DNA of 29,951 bases from JAFGRR01 sp964563855. GTDB taxonomy: Bacteria > Planctomycetota > Phycisphaerae > UBA1845 > Fen-1342. The stretch covers positions 1 through 29,951 of the forward strand of contig CAZLYU010000047.1 in assembly GCA_964563855.1 (NCBI GenBank), read 5' to 3'. This document shows positions 23,560-29,951 of this stretch, piece after piece (position 1 is the first letter of the stretch; each line of letters begins with the position of its first letter). Position numbers and translations under genes: made by a program. The notes below the pieces were generated by a model that did no database searches, was not told the DNA's origin, and worked only from the letters and a program-made list of their open reading frames with translations.

Positions 23560-25890
23560 ATGCCTTCAAAACCTGTCCCTGCCCCGCAGATGGGTTCACG
23601 CCGTCGCACCGTCCTCTTCGCCTGTATCGCACTCAGCGCAACCGCCGGCATCGCCTCGGCTGCATCCGACGACGCATTCGCCTTCATCCATTTCAGCGAC
23701 TCCCATCTCAGCCCTTATCCCGACGCCCTCACCGCACCCCCCGCCGTCCGCGGCGCAGACACCATCGCCTGGCTCGCCGATCGCAGTGGCGGTCCCCAGC
23801 AACTCACCCCCTTCAACCTCACCACCCCAGCACCCTCCTTCGGCTTCGTCACCGGCGACATCACCGAGTACGGCGTAATCGACCACACCTGGCGGCAATT
23901 CGAAGAAGTCTTTAGCCCGATTCCCTATCCGCTTTACGTCACCCCCGGCAATCACGACAACACCTGGGTCGCGATGTATCACATCATGCGACAGCGCCAT
24001 GGCGGCGAGAACTACGCGTTCACCCAGCACGGCTGCGTCTTCATCAGCCTCTGCAGCGCCACCCCGCAAGAACCCGTCCCAACCATCGACGGTAAGACCC
24101 GCGCGTGGCTCGCCGAAACACTCGCCCAAATCGCACCGGAAACCCCCATCTTCATCGCCTTTCATCACCCACCCTACGGCGGCGGCTTCGCCAACCCCGC
24201 CGAACGCGACACCTTGATCGATCTCGTCAAAGAGCGCAACGTCGTGCTCCTGCTCTACGGCCACGGACATAGCGCCGTACACCGCAACATGGACGGCGTC
24301 GACGGCGTGATGGGCGGCGCAACCTTCGGACGCAACGCCGGCTACGGCGTCATCAGCGTGCAAGACCAGCGCCTCCGCATCGCCTATCGCTATCACCTGC
24401 GCCGCGCAAACGGCGAAGCCGGCGTCGATACCGATTGGATCCCGCTGCTCGACAAACCCTTCGACCGCTCCGCCACACGCCGCCTCTTCGCCATCGCCGA
24501 ACCGCGCCCAGACACCGTCATCACCGAGAGCAAGCTCCGCCTCACGCTCAGCGACGTCAGCGCCGACGCACCGCTCGAAGACGTCAACTTCACGCTCAAC
24601 GGCGAACCCATCACCGCCGAGCCGGCCGGCGACCACGCCTACACACTCCAACTGCCCGACGCCGTCGACGGCTGGCGGCTGCTTACCGTCCGCGCCAAGC
24701 TCGGCGACCGCACCGACCTGCGCACCGTCAGCTTCCGAGCCGACCGCCACCCCCAGCGCGTGCTCTGGCGCACCCACCGCGCCGCCGCCCACAAAGGCCA
24801 GCCGCTCCTGCTCGACGACCGCGTCATCATCACCGGCACCGACGGCGCCATCGCCGCCCTCGAACGAACCACCGGACGCGTCGCCTGGCGCTTCGAAACC
24901 GGCGGCGAGATCCTCTGCACCCCCGCAATCGCCGACGGCCTCATCGTCTTCGGCTCCGGCGACGGCCACGTCTACGCCGTCAATCACAGCGGCGTGCTGC
25001 AATGGCGCACCCGCCTCGACGCGGCCAGCACCGCGGCCCCGAAACAGAACCTCACCGCCGACCAGACGCAAAACAACAACCAAGCCGCCGCCTACTTCGG
25101 CGTCCACGCAATGGCCCAGGCCGGCACGCCTGTCTACGGATCGCCGCTCATCGCCGACGGAGCCATCTACATCGGCGACAACGCCGGCTACTTCCACGCC
25201 CTCGATCTGCAAACCGGACAGCCGCGCTGGCGTTTCGCCCGCGCCACCTACGCGATCGAGGCCGCCCCCGCGCTCCTCGGCGACTTGGTGCTCTTCGGCG
25301 CCTGGGACGGCTATGTCTACGCCGTTAATCGCAGCAACGGCCAGCTCGCATGGAAGCAGCTCGGACCCAAGAGCAGCGAAGGAAAGGGCATTCGCTACTA
25401 CGGTCCCGCCGATTGCGGACCGGTCACGCTCGATGACCGCGCGTTCATCACCGATCGCGGCTACGTGCTCGCCAGCTACGACGCACAGGGCGCCATGAGC
25501 ACGCCGCTCGCCACGGCAATCTCCGCCATCGCCCCCGCACCAGACGCCGCCGCCTTCTACGCCCGCGGGCTCGACCTCGAAGGTCCGACCGACTTCCTCG
25601 TGAAGTTCGCCGCCAACGGCGACCAAATCTGGCGCATTGACCTGCCCGCCGGTCGCTTTCCAGTCCCGCCCACCGCAGTCGGCGATCGCGTCTACGTATG
25701 CTCCAACACCGGCCTCCTCAGCGTCGTCAACGCCGCCGACGGCGCCGTCCTCGCGCAATACCAGGTCACGCCGGGCTTCTTCGTGATGGCGCCGGTCGCG
25801 GTTGACGACAAGGGGATCTGTTATGTCGCCGCGATGGACGGCACAGTGACTGCGCTCCAACTCGCCTCAAACGCCGTCGCCTCACGCTAA
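23560..25890 (+). CDS. secreted metallophosphoesterase fused to PQQ-type beta-propeller
   Basis: A 776-residue exported protein. Arg-rich start and hydrophobic stretch 14-35 form a signal peptide ending ASAAS; the RRR pattern is only loosely Tat-like. A calcineurin-like phosphoesterase spans about 40-280 with all metal motifs: DSH (47-49), GD (99-100), GNHD (130-133), HH (202-203) and GHGH (234-237). A linker domain (about 285-405) leads to a BamB/PQQ-like propeller (about 410-770), with repeats such as GAIAALERTTGRVAWRFETGG, GHVYAVNHSGVLQWR and GYVYAVNRSNGQLAWK. It would act outside the cytoplasm; the phospho-substrate is unknown. GGGAG eight bases before ATG 23560 supports the start; Met11 is an alternative. 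Confidence 0.87.
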   Translation: MPSKPVPAPQMGSRRRTVLFACIALSATAGIASAASDDAFAFIHFSDSHLSPYPDALTAPPAVRGADTIAWLADRSGGPQQLTPFNLTTPAPSFGFVTGDITEYGVIDHTWRQFEEVFSPIPYPLYVTPGNHDNTWVAMYHIMRQRHGGENYAFTQHGCVFISLCSATPQEPVPTIDGKTRAWLAETLAQIAPETPIFIAFHHPPYGGGFANPAERDTLIDLVKERNVVLLLYGHGHSAVHRNMDGVDGVMGGATFGRNAGYGVISVQDQRLRIAYRYHLRRANGEAGVDTDWIPLLDKPFDRSATRRLFAIAEPRPDTVITESKLRLTLSDVSADAPLEDVNFTLNGEPITAEPAGDHAYTLQLPDAVDGWRLLTVRAKLGDRTDLRTVSFRADRHPQRVLWRTHRAAAHKGQPLLLDDRVIITGTDGAIAALERTTGRVAWRFETGGEILCTPAIADGLIVFGSGDGHVYAVNHSGVLQWRTRLDAASTAAPKQNLTADQTQNNNQAAAYFGVHAMAQAGTPVYGSPLIADGAIYIGDNAGYFHALDLQTGQPRWRFARATYAIEAAPALLGDLVLFGAWDGYVYAVNRSNGQLAWKQLGPKSSEGKGIRYYGPADCGPVTLDDRAFITDRGYVLASYDAQGAMSTPLATAISAIAPAPDAAAFYARGLDLEGPTDFLVKFAANGDQIWRIDLPAGRFPVPPTAVGDRVYVCSNTGLLSVVNAADGAVLAQYQVTPGFFVMAPVAVDDKGICYVAAMDGTVTALQLASNAVASR

Positions 25891-25960
25891 CCGCCCGCTT
25901 TCAACAGACGCCGCGTTCGCCGATCCGCTCTGCCGATGCCTCTCCCAACGGCAGCACCGG

Positions 25961-25990
25961 GGCGCCATGGGTCACGGAACGTGACCCGTG
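25961..25990 (+). repeat. GGGTCA palindrome, copy 2
   Basis: CATGGGTCACG, loop GAA, CGTGACCCGTG, preceded by GGCGC. As RNA the plus strand pairs over eleven positions including one U-G; the minus strand would have an A-C mismatch there, so the element has an orientation. Confidence 0.85.
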
Positions 25991-26039
25991 TCTTTGCGCG
26001 AGAGATCAGCAACGGCTCGCTAGCAAGAGCTGCCCGCAG

Positions 26040-26070
26040 GGTGCCATGGGTCACGGCACGTGACCCGTGC
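26040..26070 (+). repeat. GGGTCA palindrome, copy 3
   Basis: CATGGGTCACG, loop GCA, CGTGACCCGTG. Same orientation and arms as the copy 79 bases upstream; only the loop and the flank differ. Confidence 0.85.
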
Positions 26071-26236
26071 CCCTACACGGTGGATCGGCAAGGCGCACTG
26101 CCGAACAGTCGTCCGCATCGGCGGGTCGTCAATCGCAACCCTCCCACCCGCTGCCAATGTCCTCCGCCTTCGCTATACTTCCCGCGACGCCACAAAACGA
26201 GAACCCCCACTTCTTGCCTTGAGACGGAGCTCAACT

Positions 26237-28366
26237 ATGGCCAAGCGCACCGCGGCGCGTTCGCAACGCGGCGGCGACGTACTCACTCGCGTCGTCCATC
26301 TCGCCCGCAATCTATGGTGGACCTGGAGCGACGACGCCCAGCGACTCTTCGCCGGCATCGATCCCTTGCTCTGGGAGACAAACCAGCACAACCCGATCGC
26401 CGTCGTCAATCGCCTCGCTCCAGAACGCCGCGCCCACCTCCTCGCCGACCAGGCGTTCGCCCAGCAGGTCACCGCCTGCGAAGCCGCCCTCGCCGCCTAT
26501 CTCAAACAACGCACCTGGTTCGACGGCCACGCCAAGGGCAAGCAAAAGCAAATGCGCGTCGCGTACTTCTGCGCCGAATACGCCCTCCACGAGTGCTTCG
26601 CGCAATACTCCGGCGGCCTCGGCGTCCTCGCCGGCGACCACCTCAAGAGCGCGTCCGACCTCGGCATCCCCCTCGTCGCCGTCGGACTCCTCTATCGCAG
26701 CGGCTACTACCAACAGCAGCTCAGCGCCCGCGGCGAGACCCAGCCGCTATACCCCGAGTACAACTTCGATGAACTCCCCGTCAGCGACACCGGAAAGCAG
26801 ATCAACATCCCCTTCGGCGCCCGCACGCTCCACGCCAAGGTATGGGTCGCGCAGATCGGCCGCGTCCCACTCTACCTCCTCGACGCCGACGTCCCCCAAA
26901 ATCGACCCGCCGATCGAAAAATCACGCAGTACCTCTACGGCGGCGACAACGAGCTCCGCATCCAGCAAGAGTTGCTGCTCGGTGTCGGCGGCTATCGCGC
27001 CTTGCAAACGCTCCGCGCCACGCCCACGGTCGTCCACCTCAACGAGGGCCACGCCGCCTTCGCCGGCCTCGAAAAACTGCGACTGCTCCGCAAGCAACGC
27101 GTCGCATACGACACGGCGGTCGAATCGGTGCGCTCCAGCACCGTCTTCACCACCCACACACCCGTCCCCGCGGGTCACGATCGCTTTGCACCCGCCCTCA
27201 CTGCCAGATATCTCAAACCCCTCGCCGACGAGATCGGGCTCGATCGCCGCGGCTTGCTCGCCCTCGGCCGCGAAAACCCCGCCGACAGCAAAGAAACCTT
27301 CTGCATGACCGTCCTCGCGCTCAAGCTCAGCGGTCGCGCCAACGGCGTCGCCGAACTCCACGGCGCAACCTCCCGCGAAATGTGGCAAAACCTGTTCGGC
27401 GTCGCCAGCCCATCCGACGTCCCCATAGGTCACATCACCAACGGCGTCCACACCGCAACCTGGCTCGCCCCCGAAATGCGGCCACTGCACGAGAAGTATT
27501 TCCGCATCGGTCGTGCCACGCCCAAACCGAGCGACGATCCGTGGGCTAGTGCCAACCGAATTCCCGACGACATGCTCTGGGAGCGCCGCAACTTGCTTCG
27601 CCAGCGACTCGTGCACTTCATTCGCCGCAAGCTGCTCGAGCAGGCCCGCCGGCGCTTTGCAGCGACCGATGAGATGACCGCAGCGGTCGCCGCGTTCGAC
27701 GAAAACGCCCTCACCATCGGTTTCGCCCGACGCTTCGCAACCTACAAGCGCGCCCCGCTCGCCTTTCACAACCCCAAACGCCTCGCCGCGATTCTTACCG
27801 ACGCCAAACGACCCGTGCAGCTCGTCTTCGCCGGCAAGGCGCACCCCGCAGACAAAGGCGGACAGGCCTTCGCCCAGCAGATCTTCGAGTTCGCCAAGAA
27901 GAACGGCTTCGTCGGACGCGTCGCGCTGCTCGAAAACTACGACATGGAGATCGGCCGCATGCTCACCTCCGGATGCGACGTCTGGCTCAACAACCCCCTC
28001 CGCCCCATGGAGGCCTCCGGAACCAGCGGCATGAAACCTCCCCTCCACGGCGGCCTCAACTGCTCGATCCTCGACGGCTGGTGGCCAGAAGCCTACGACG
28101 GCAAGAACGGCTGGGCCATCGGCGACGCCGCGCCCCAGAAGACGCAAGCCAAGCAAGACGCCTACGACGCCGAACACCTGTACCGCACGCTCGAGAACGA
28201 AGTCGTCCCGCTGTTCTACCAACGCACGCGCGACGGACTCCCCAAGCAGTGGGTGCAACGCATGAAGCACTCAATGGCGACCGTCTGCGGCCAGTTCAAC
28301 ACCCACCGCATGGTCGGGCAGTACGTCGAACAGTACTACCTGCCAACCCACGAAAGCGCCACCTAA
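26237..28366 (+). CDS. glgP: alpha-glucan phosphorylase
   Basis: A 709-residue PLP enzyme releasing glucose-1-phosphate from glycogen or maltodextrin. It belongs to the shorter alpha-glucan phosphorylase branch (TIGR02094-like): YFCAEYALHECFAQYSGGLGVLAGDHLKSASDLG (110-143), FTTHTPVPAGHDRF (304-317) and HITNGVHTATW (399-409). Lys600 in MEASGTSGMK is the expected PLP lysine, followed by PPLHGGLN where many relatives have an LNG-type sequence, then SILDGWWPEAYDGKNGWAIG. GGAG seven bases before ATG 26237 fixes the start; an in-frame upstream ATG at 26060 would add residues read through the palindromes. It stands alone, with no other glycogen gene in the window. Confidence 0.93.
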   Translation: MAKRTAARSQRGGDVLTRVVHLARNLWWTWSDDAQRLFAGIDPLLWETNQHNPIAVVNRLAPERRAHLLADQAFAQQVTACEAALAAYLKQRTWFDGHAKGKQKQMRVAYFCAEYALHECFAQYSGGLGVLAGDHLKSASDLGIPLVAVGLLYRSGYYQQQLSARGETQPLYPEYNFDELPVSDTGKQINIPFGARTLHAKVWVAQIGRVPLYLLDADVPQNRPADRKITQYLYGGDNELRIQQELLLGVGGYRALQTLRATPTVVHLNEGHAAFAGLEKLRLLRKQRVAYDTAVESVRSSTVFTTHTPVPAGHDRFAPALTARYLKPLADEIGLDRRGLLALGRENPADSKETFCMTVLALKLSGRANGVAELHGATSREMWQNLFGVASPSDVPIGHITNGVHTATWLAPEMRPLHEKYFRIGRATPKPSDDPWASANRIPDDMLWERRNLLRQRLVHFIRRKLLEQARRRFAATDEMTAAVAAFDENALTIGFARRFATYKRAPLAFHNPKRLAAILTDAKRPVQLVFAGKAHPADKGGQAFAQQIFEFAKKNGFVGRVALLENYDMEIGRMLTSGCDVWLNNPLRPMEASGTSGMKPPLHGGLNCSILDGWWPEAYDGKNGWAIGDAAPQKTQAKQDAYDAEHLYRTLENEVVPLFYQRTRDGLPKQWVQRMKHSMATVCGQFNTHRMVGQYVEQYYLPTHESAT

Positions 28367-28380
28367 CCCCTTCGTTTCAA

Positions 28381-28407
28381 GCACGGGTCAGCCATGCTGA
28401 CCCATGC
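28381..28407 (-). repeat. GGGTCA palindrome, copy 4 (inverted)
   Basis: Read on the minus strand: GGCATGGGTCAGC, loop ATG, GCTGACCCGTGC. It starts 15 bases after the glgP stop and is the only copy here in reverse orientation, judged from the ATGGG versus CCCGT flanks. Inner pair GC/GC as in copy 1. Confidence 0.8.
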
Positions 28408-28420
28408 CACCCCCAACCGC

Positions 28421-28454
28421 GGGGCGCCATGGGTCACGGAAACGTGACCCGTGC
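28421..28454 (+). repeat. GGGTCA palindrome, copy 5
   Basis: GCGCCATGGGTCACG, loop GAAA, CGTGACCCGTGC. The loop would be a GNRA-type tetraloop in RNA. The upstream flank GGGGCGCC matches copy 2. Confidence 0.85.
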
Positions 28455-28480
28455 TCTCGACCCTCAGCACGGGCACGCGG

Positions 28481-28508
28481 GGCATGGGTCACCGAACGTG
28501 ACCCGTGC
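28481..28508 (+). repeat. GGGTCA palindrome, copy 6
   Basis: GGCATGGGTCAC, loop CGAAC, GTGACCCGTGC. The innermost pair of copies 2, 3 and 5 is lost here. It lies 27 bases after copy 5 and 58 bases before the DUF423 gene. Confidence 0.8.
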
Positions 28509-28566
28509 TCTCCACTCCCAAACCCAATCATTGGACGCCCGCCCAAATCCCCGTCAAGCTGCCCCC

Positions 28567-28986
28567 ATGAAACTCAACCGTGGCATGCTCGCCGCCGCTG
28601 CCCTCCTCGGCTTCCTCGGCGTCGCCGCCGGAGCCTTTGCCTCGCACGGCTTGTCCGGCCGCATCTCACCCGAACGGCTCGACACCTGGCACATCGGCGC
28701 CCGACTCCACATGTACCACGCACTCGCACTGCTCGCCTGCGCAGCACTCCCCATCTGCCGCACCATCCGCCTCGCCGCCGCCGCGTTCGTCTTCGGCGTC
28801 ATCGTCTTTTCAGGAAGTTTGTATCTGTTGGCCATCACCGACATCCGCTGGCTCGGCGCGATCACGCCCATCGGCGGCGTCGCACTGCTCGTCGGCTGGA
28901 CCGCGCTCTTCGTGCGGGCCTGTTATCGCGGTAAATCACGTTCCCACGCGACCAACGAGCCCCGCCCCACGACTAGCGAGCCGTGA
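28567..28986 (+). CDS. DUF423 family small membrane protein
   Basis: A 139-residue protein with four hydrophobic segments (about 7-27, 48-64, 68-90, 97-117). The stretch GVAAGAFASHGLSGRISPERLDTWHIGARLHMYHALALL is the DUF423 / TMEM256-like signature, and GSLYLLAITDIRWLGAITPIGGVALLVGW also matches. Family members are inner-membrane proteins of unknown function. The tail after residue 118 is hydrophilic. The gene ends 14 bases inside the convergent small zinc-ribbon gene. No Shine-Dalgarno is evident before ATG 28567. Confidence 0.9.
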   Translation: MKLNRGMLAAAALLGFLGVAAGAFASHGLSGRISPERLDTWHIGARLHMYHALALLACAALPICRTIRLAAAAFVFGVIVFSGSLYLLAITDIRWLGAITPIGGVALLVGWTALFVRACYRGKSRSHATNEPRPTTSEP

Positions 28987-29176
28987 AAAACTTGTTGCTC
29001 GATCCGTCCGGGCCCACACGGATTCGAGTCGAGCGCAAACATCGCGGGCAGCGGAGCACGTAGAATTGCGTGTGAGGACGGCGATAAACACGCGTGTACA
29101 CCTGGCAGCACTCGAAGAGCACCCCCAGGTAGGGGCGACCCACGGTCGCTGGCGTCCCTTGAAATTCGTCCGACAT
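28973..29176 (-). CDS. small conserved planctomycete-type zinc-ribbon protein
   Basis: A 67-residue protein reading MSDEFQGTPATVGRPYLGV, then FECCQVYTRVYR, RCPRCLRSTRIRVGPDGSS and FFTAR. CC and CPRC give four cysteines in a zinc-ribbon layout. The order, RPYLG(V/I)xFxCC, (V/I)Y.R(I/V)YR, RCPRCG, (I/V)GP.G, FF, is one I associate with short hypothetical proteins of Planctomycetota; function is unknown. In-frame GTG 29188 and ATG 29182 are alternative starts and none has a good ribosome site. Its end overlaps the convergent DUF423 gene by 14 bases. It is divergent from the next gene. Confidence 0.7.
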   Translation of the reverse strand: MSDEFQGTPATVGRPYLGVLFECCQVYTRVYRRPHTQFYVLRCPRCLRSTRIRVGPDGSSNKFFTAR

Positions 29177-29297
29177 GCTCATCGCCACGCGTCTTCATCG
29201 ACGTTCCCAAAAGCGCGGCTTAATCCCGCCGCGCACTGATCGCGCGTCGCCTGCAATCATGCGGCGGCCACACTTGGTTTGCAGGAGCAACAGACTC

Positions 29298-29807
29298 ATG
29301 CGAAGTGGACTCTACGTCGTAGCCGGGGCGGCCCTCGTGGGCATCGTGATGGGCTTCTTCTCGGTCAACTCCGCCACGCGCCACCAGGCCGTCATCGACG
29401 ACCTGTTCACCAGCCTCGTCTACTACGCCGAGGCCACCGACGGCGGCTACCCCGCCAACGAAGGCGAGCTCTTCGCCATGCCGTTCTTTGAGCCCGACCC
29501 CGAAGGCGGCTACCGTCTGACCAATCGCGATAGCACCTGCCTCGACAAACGCGTCATCGGAGCCCGCATCGAAAGCCTCGACGAGTACAACGTGCAGTGG
29601 GGCGTCGACCTCAGCGAGCTTGAGATCGACGAAAGCGGAAACGTCGTCGACTCTGCCGGCCAGGAGGTCATGCTGCTCCGCGCCGTCGCGCCCAACCCCA
29701 TCCGCCGCCAGTTCACGCACGACCTCGTGCTGGCAGTGCGTATGTGCCTCGAAGGCGAAGAACCACACGCCACCCCCGAACCGCAAGCCACCACGCCTGA
29801 ACCCTAA
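29298..29807 (+). CDS. single-pass membrane protein, hypothetical
   Basis: A 169-residue protein with one N-terminal hydrophobic helix (residues 5-24) and a mostly acidic, presumably extracytoplasmic rest. LVYYAEATDGGYPANEGEL (41-59) resembles the Y..DxGxYP region of type II pseudopilins, but the prepilin cleavage motif (G then FTLIE) is absent, so this is only a similarity of style. The last 15 residues are Pro/Glu/Thr repeats encoded by the edge of a heptanucleotide repeat, and the stop codon lies within one repeat unit. AGGAG ten bases before ATG 29298 supports the start. Confidence 0.65.
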   Translation: MRSGLYVVAGAALVGIVMGFFSVNSATRHQAVIDDLFTSLVYYAEATDGGYPANEGELFAMPFFEPDPEGGYRLTNRDSTCLDKRVIGARIESLDEYNVQWGVDLSELEIDESGNVVDSAGQEVMLLRAVAPNPIRRQFTHDLVLAVRMCLEGEEPHATPEPQATTPEP

Positions 29808-29910
29808 ACCGTGGACGGACACCCGACACCTGAACCCTGACCCTTGAACCTTGAACACTGGACCCATGAACCACCGCGCGTGACCCCTGAACCGTGACCC
29901 ATGGCCCCTG
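29796..29910. repeat. degenerate seven-base repeat, CCTGAAC type
   Basis: Units in seven-base register include CCTGAAC, CCTAAAC, CGTGGAC, then from 29829 CCTGAAC, CCTGACC, CTTGAAC, CTTGAAC, ACTGGAC, and later CGTGACC, CCTGAAC, CGTGACC, CATGGCC, CCTGCCC. Register slips by one base near 29871 and is short near 29824. It overlaps the end of the last gene. Confidence 0.7.
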
Positions 29911-29951
29911 CCCACCAGCCCCACCGCCCGAGAACCAAACACCGAGGACCC

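Larger units (their letters stand above)
25891..26236. other. 346-base gap with two palindromes upstream of glgP
   Basis: No coding frame or RNA gene was recognised. The gap holds two copies of the GGGTCACG palindrome 79 bases apart in the same orientation, separated by ordinary sequence. The glgP promoter must lie at its right end; GCTATACTT (26174-26182) is a plausible -10 region but no clear -35 was found. Confidence 0.5.

Noticed and set aside
23596..25860. Long minus-strand open frame (754 codons) opposite the metallophosphoesterase
   Set aside because: Its Gly/Val/Glu/Asp-rich, motif-free translation is the typical antisense shadow of a high-GC gene; the plus strand has all catalytic motifs.
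25961..26070. CRISPR array
   Set aside because: The repeated units are short palindromes at irregular distances and in both orientations, with no regular spacers and no cas genes.
26747..28270. Minus-strand open frame of 507 codons opposite glgP
   Set aside because: Shadow of a high-GC gene with biased composition and no domain; glgP is unmistakable on the plus strand.
29298..29807. Type II secretion pseudopilin
   Set aside because: One hydrophobic N-terminal helix and a GYP-like segment are present, but the prepilin peptidase site and the Glu at position 5 are missing.

Overview
The window reads as the end of a contig from a high-GC (about two-thirds GC by eye) Planctomycetota genome, most likely of the Phycisphaerae type or a related deep lineage. 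Pointers are a PEP-CTERM exoprotein, a dockerin-like EF-hand pair, short zinc-ribbon proteins of the CxxCGY...CxxCG type, many lipoproteins of unknown function, an FG-GAP beta-propeller lipoprotein, and sparse operon structure with genes on both strands. The first 52 bases are a pure C run that looks like a sequencing or assembly artefact. No rRNA, tRNA, CRISPR array, integrase or transposase was recognised.

Layout. 1-3.4 kb: a small membrane/zinc-ribbon protein of lower GC, a four-helix membrane protein, a MetX-MetW fusion for methionine biosynthesis, and a decayed dockerin-type fragment facing it. 3.6-6.3 kb: an MFS transporter and prfB (release factor 2), the latter with the classic +1 frameshift site. 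6.4-7.2 kb: a PEP-CTERM protein whose signal peptide and body lie in different frames. 7.4-11.3 kb, all minus strand: carA, cysK, a Nudix hydrolase and an M50 intramembrane metalloprotease. 11.5-15.5 kb: a PilZ-like protein, trmB, rtcB, a small acidic-tailed membrane protein and apt.

15.7-22.2 kb holds the most distinctive part: five consecutive plus-strand genes, tightly spaced and closed by a strong hairpin terminator. They encode two related small lipoproteins with a conserved Cys pair, a 954-residue lipoprotein with a seven-bladed FG-GAP propeller, a further lipoprotein, and a secreted PKD-like protein with a C-terminal Cys-Gly/hydrophobic/Arg tail. I know no named system with this composition. 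It looks like an envelope or surface assembly and is the best candidate here for something undescribed.

22.3-29.9 kb: an NAD-dependent epimerase-like protein, a secreted metallophosphoesterase fused to a PQQ-type propeller, an alpha-glucan phosphorylase, a DUF423 membrane protein, a small conserved zinc-ribbon protein and a single-pass hypothetical protein. The intergenic gaps here carry a family of short palindromes (core GGGTCA...TGACCC) with compensatory base changes, and the window ends in a degenerate seven-base repeat that runs into the last gene.

Most metabolism represented is housekeeping: sulfur amino acids (MetXW, CysK), pyrimidine/arginine (CarA), purine salvage (Apt), tRNA modification and repair (TrmB, RtcB), translation termination (PrfB) and glycogen use (GlgP).
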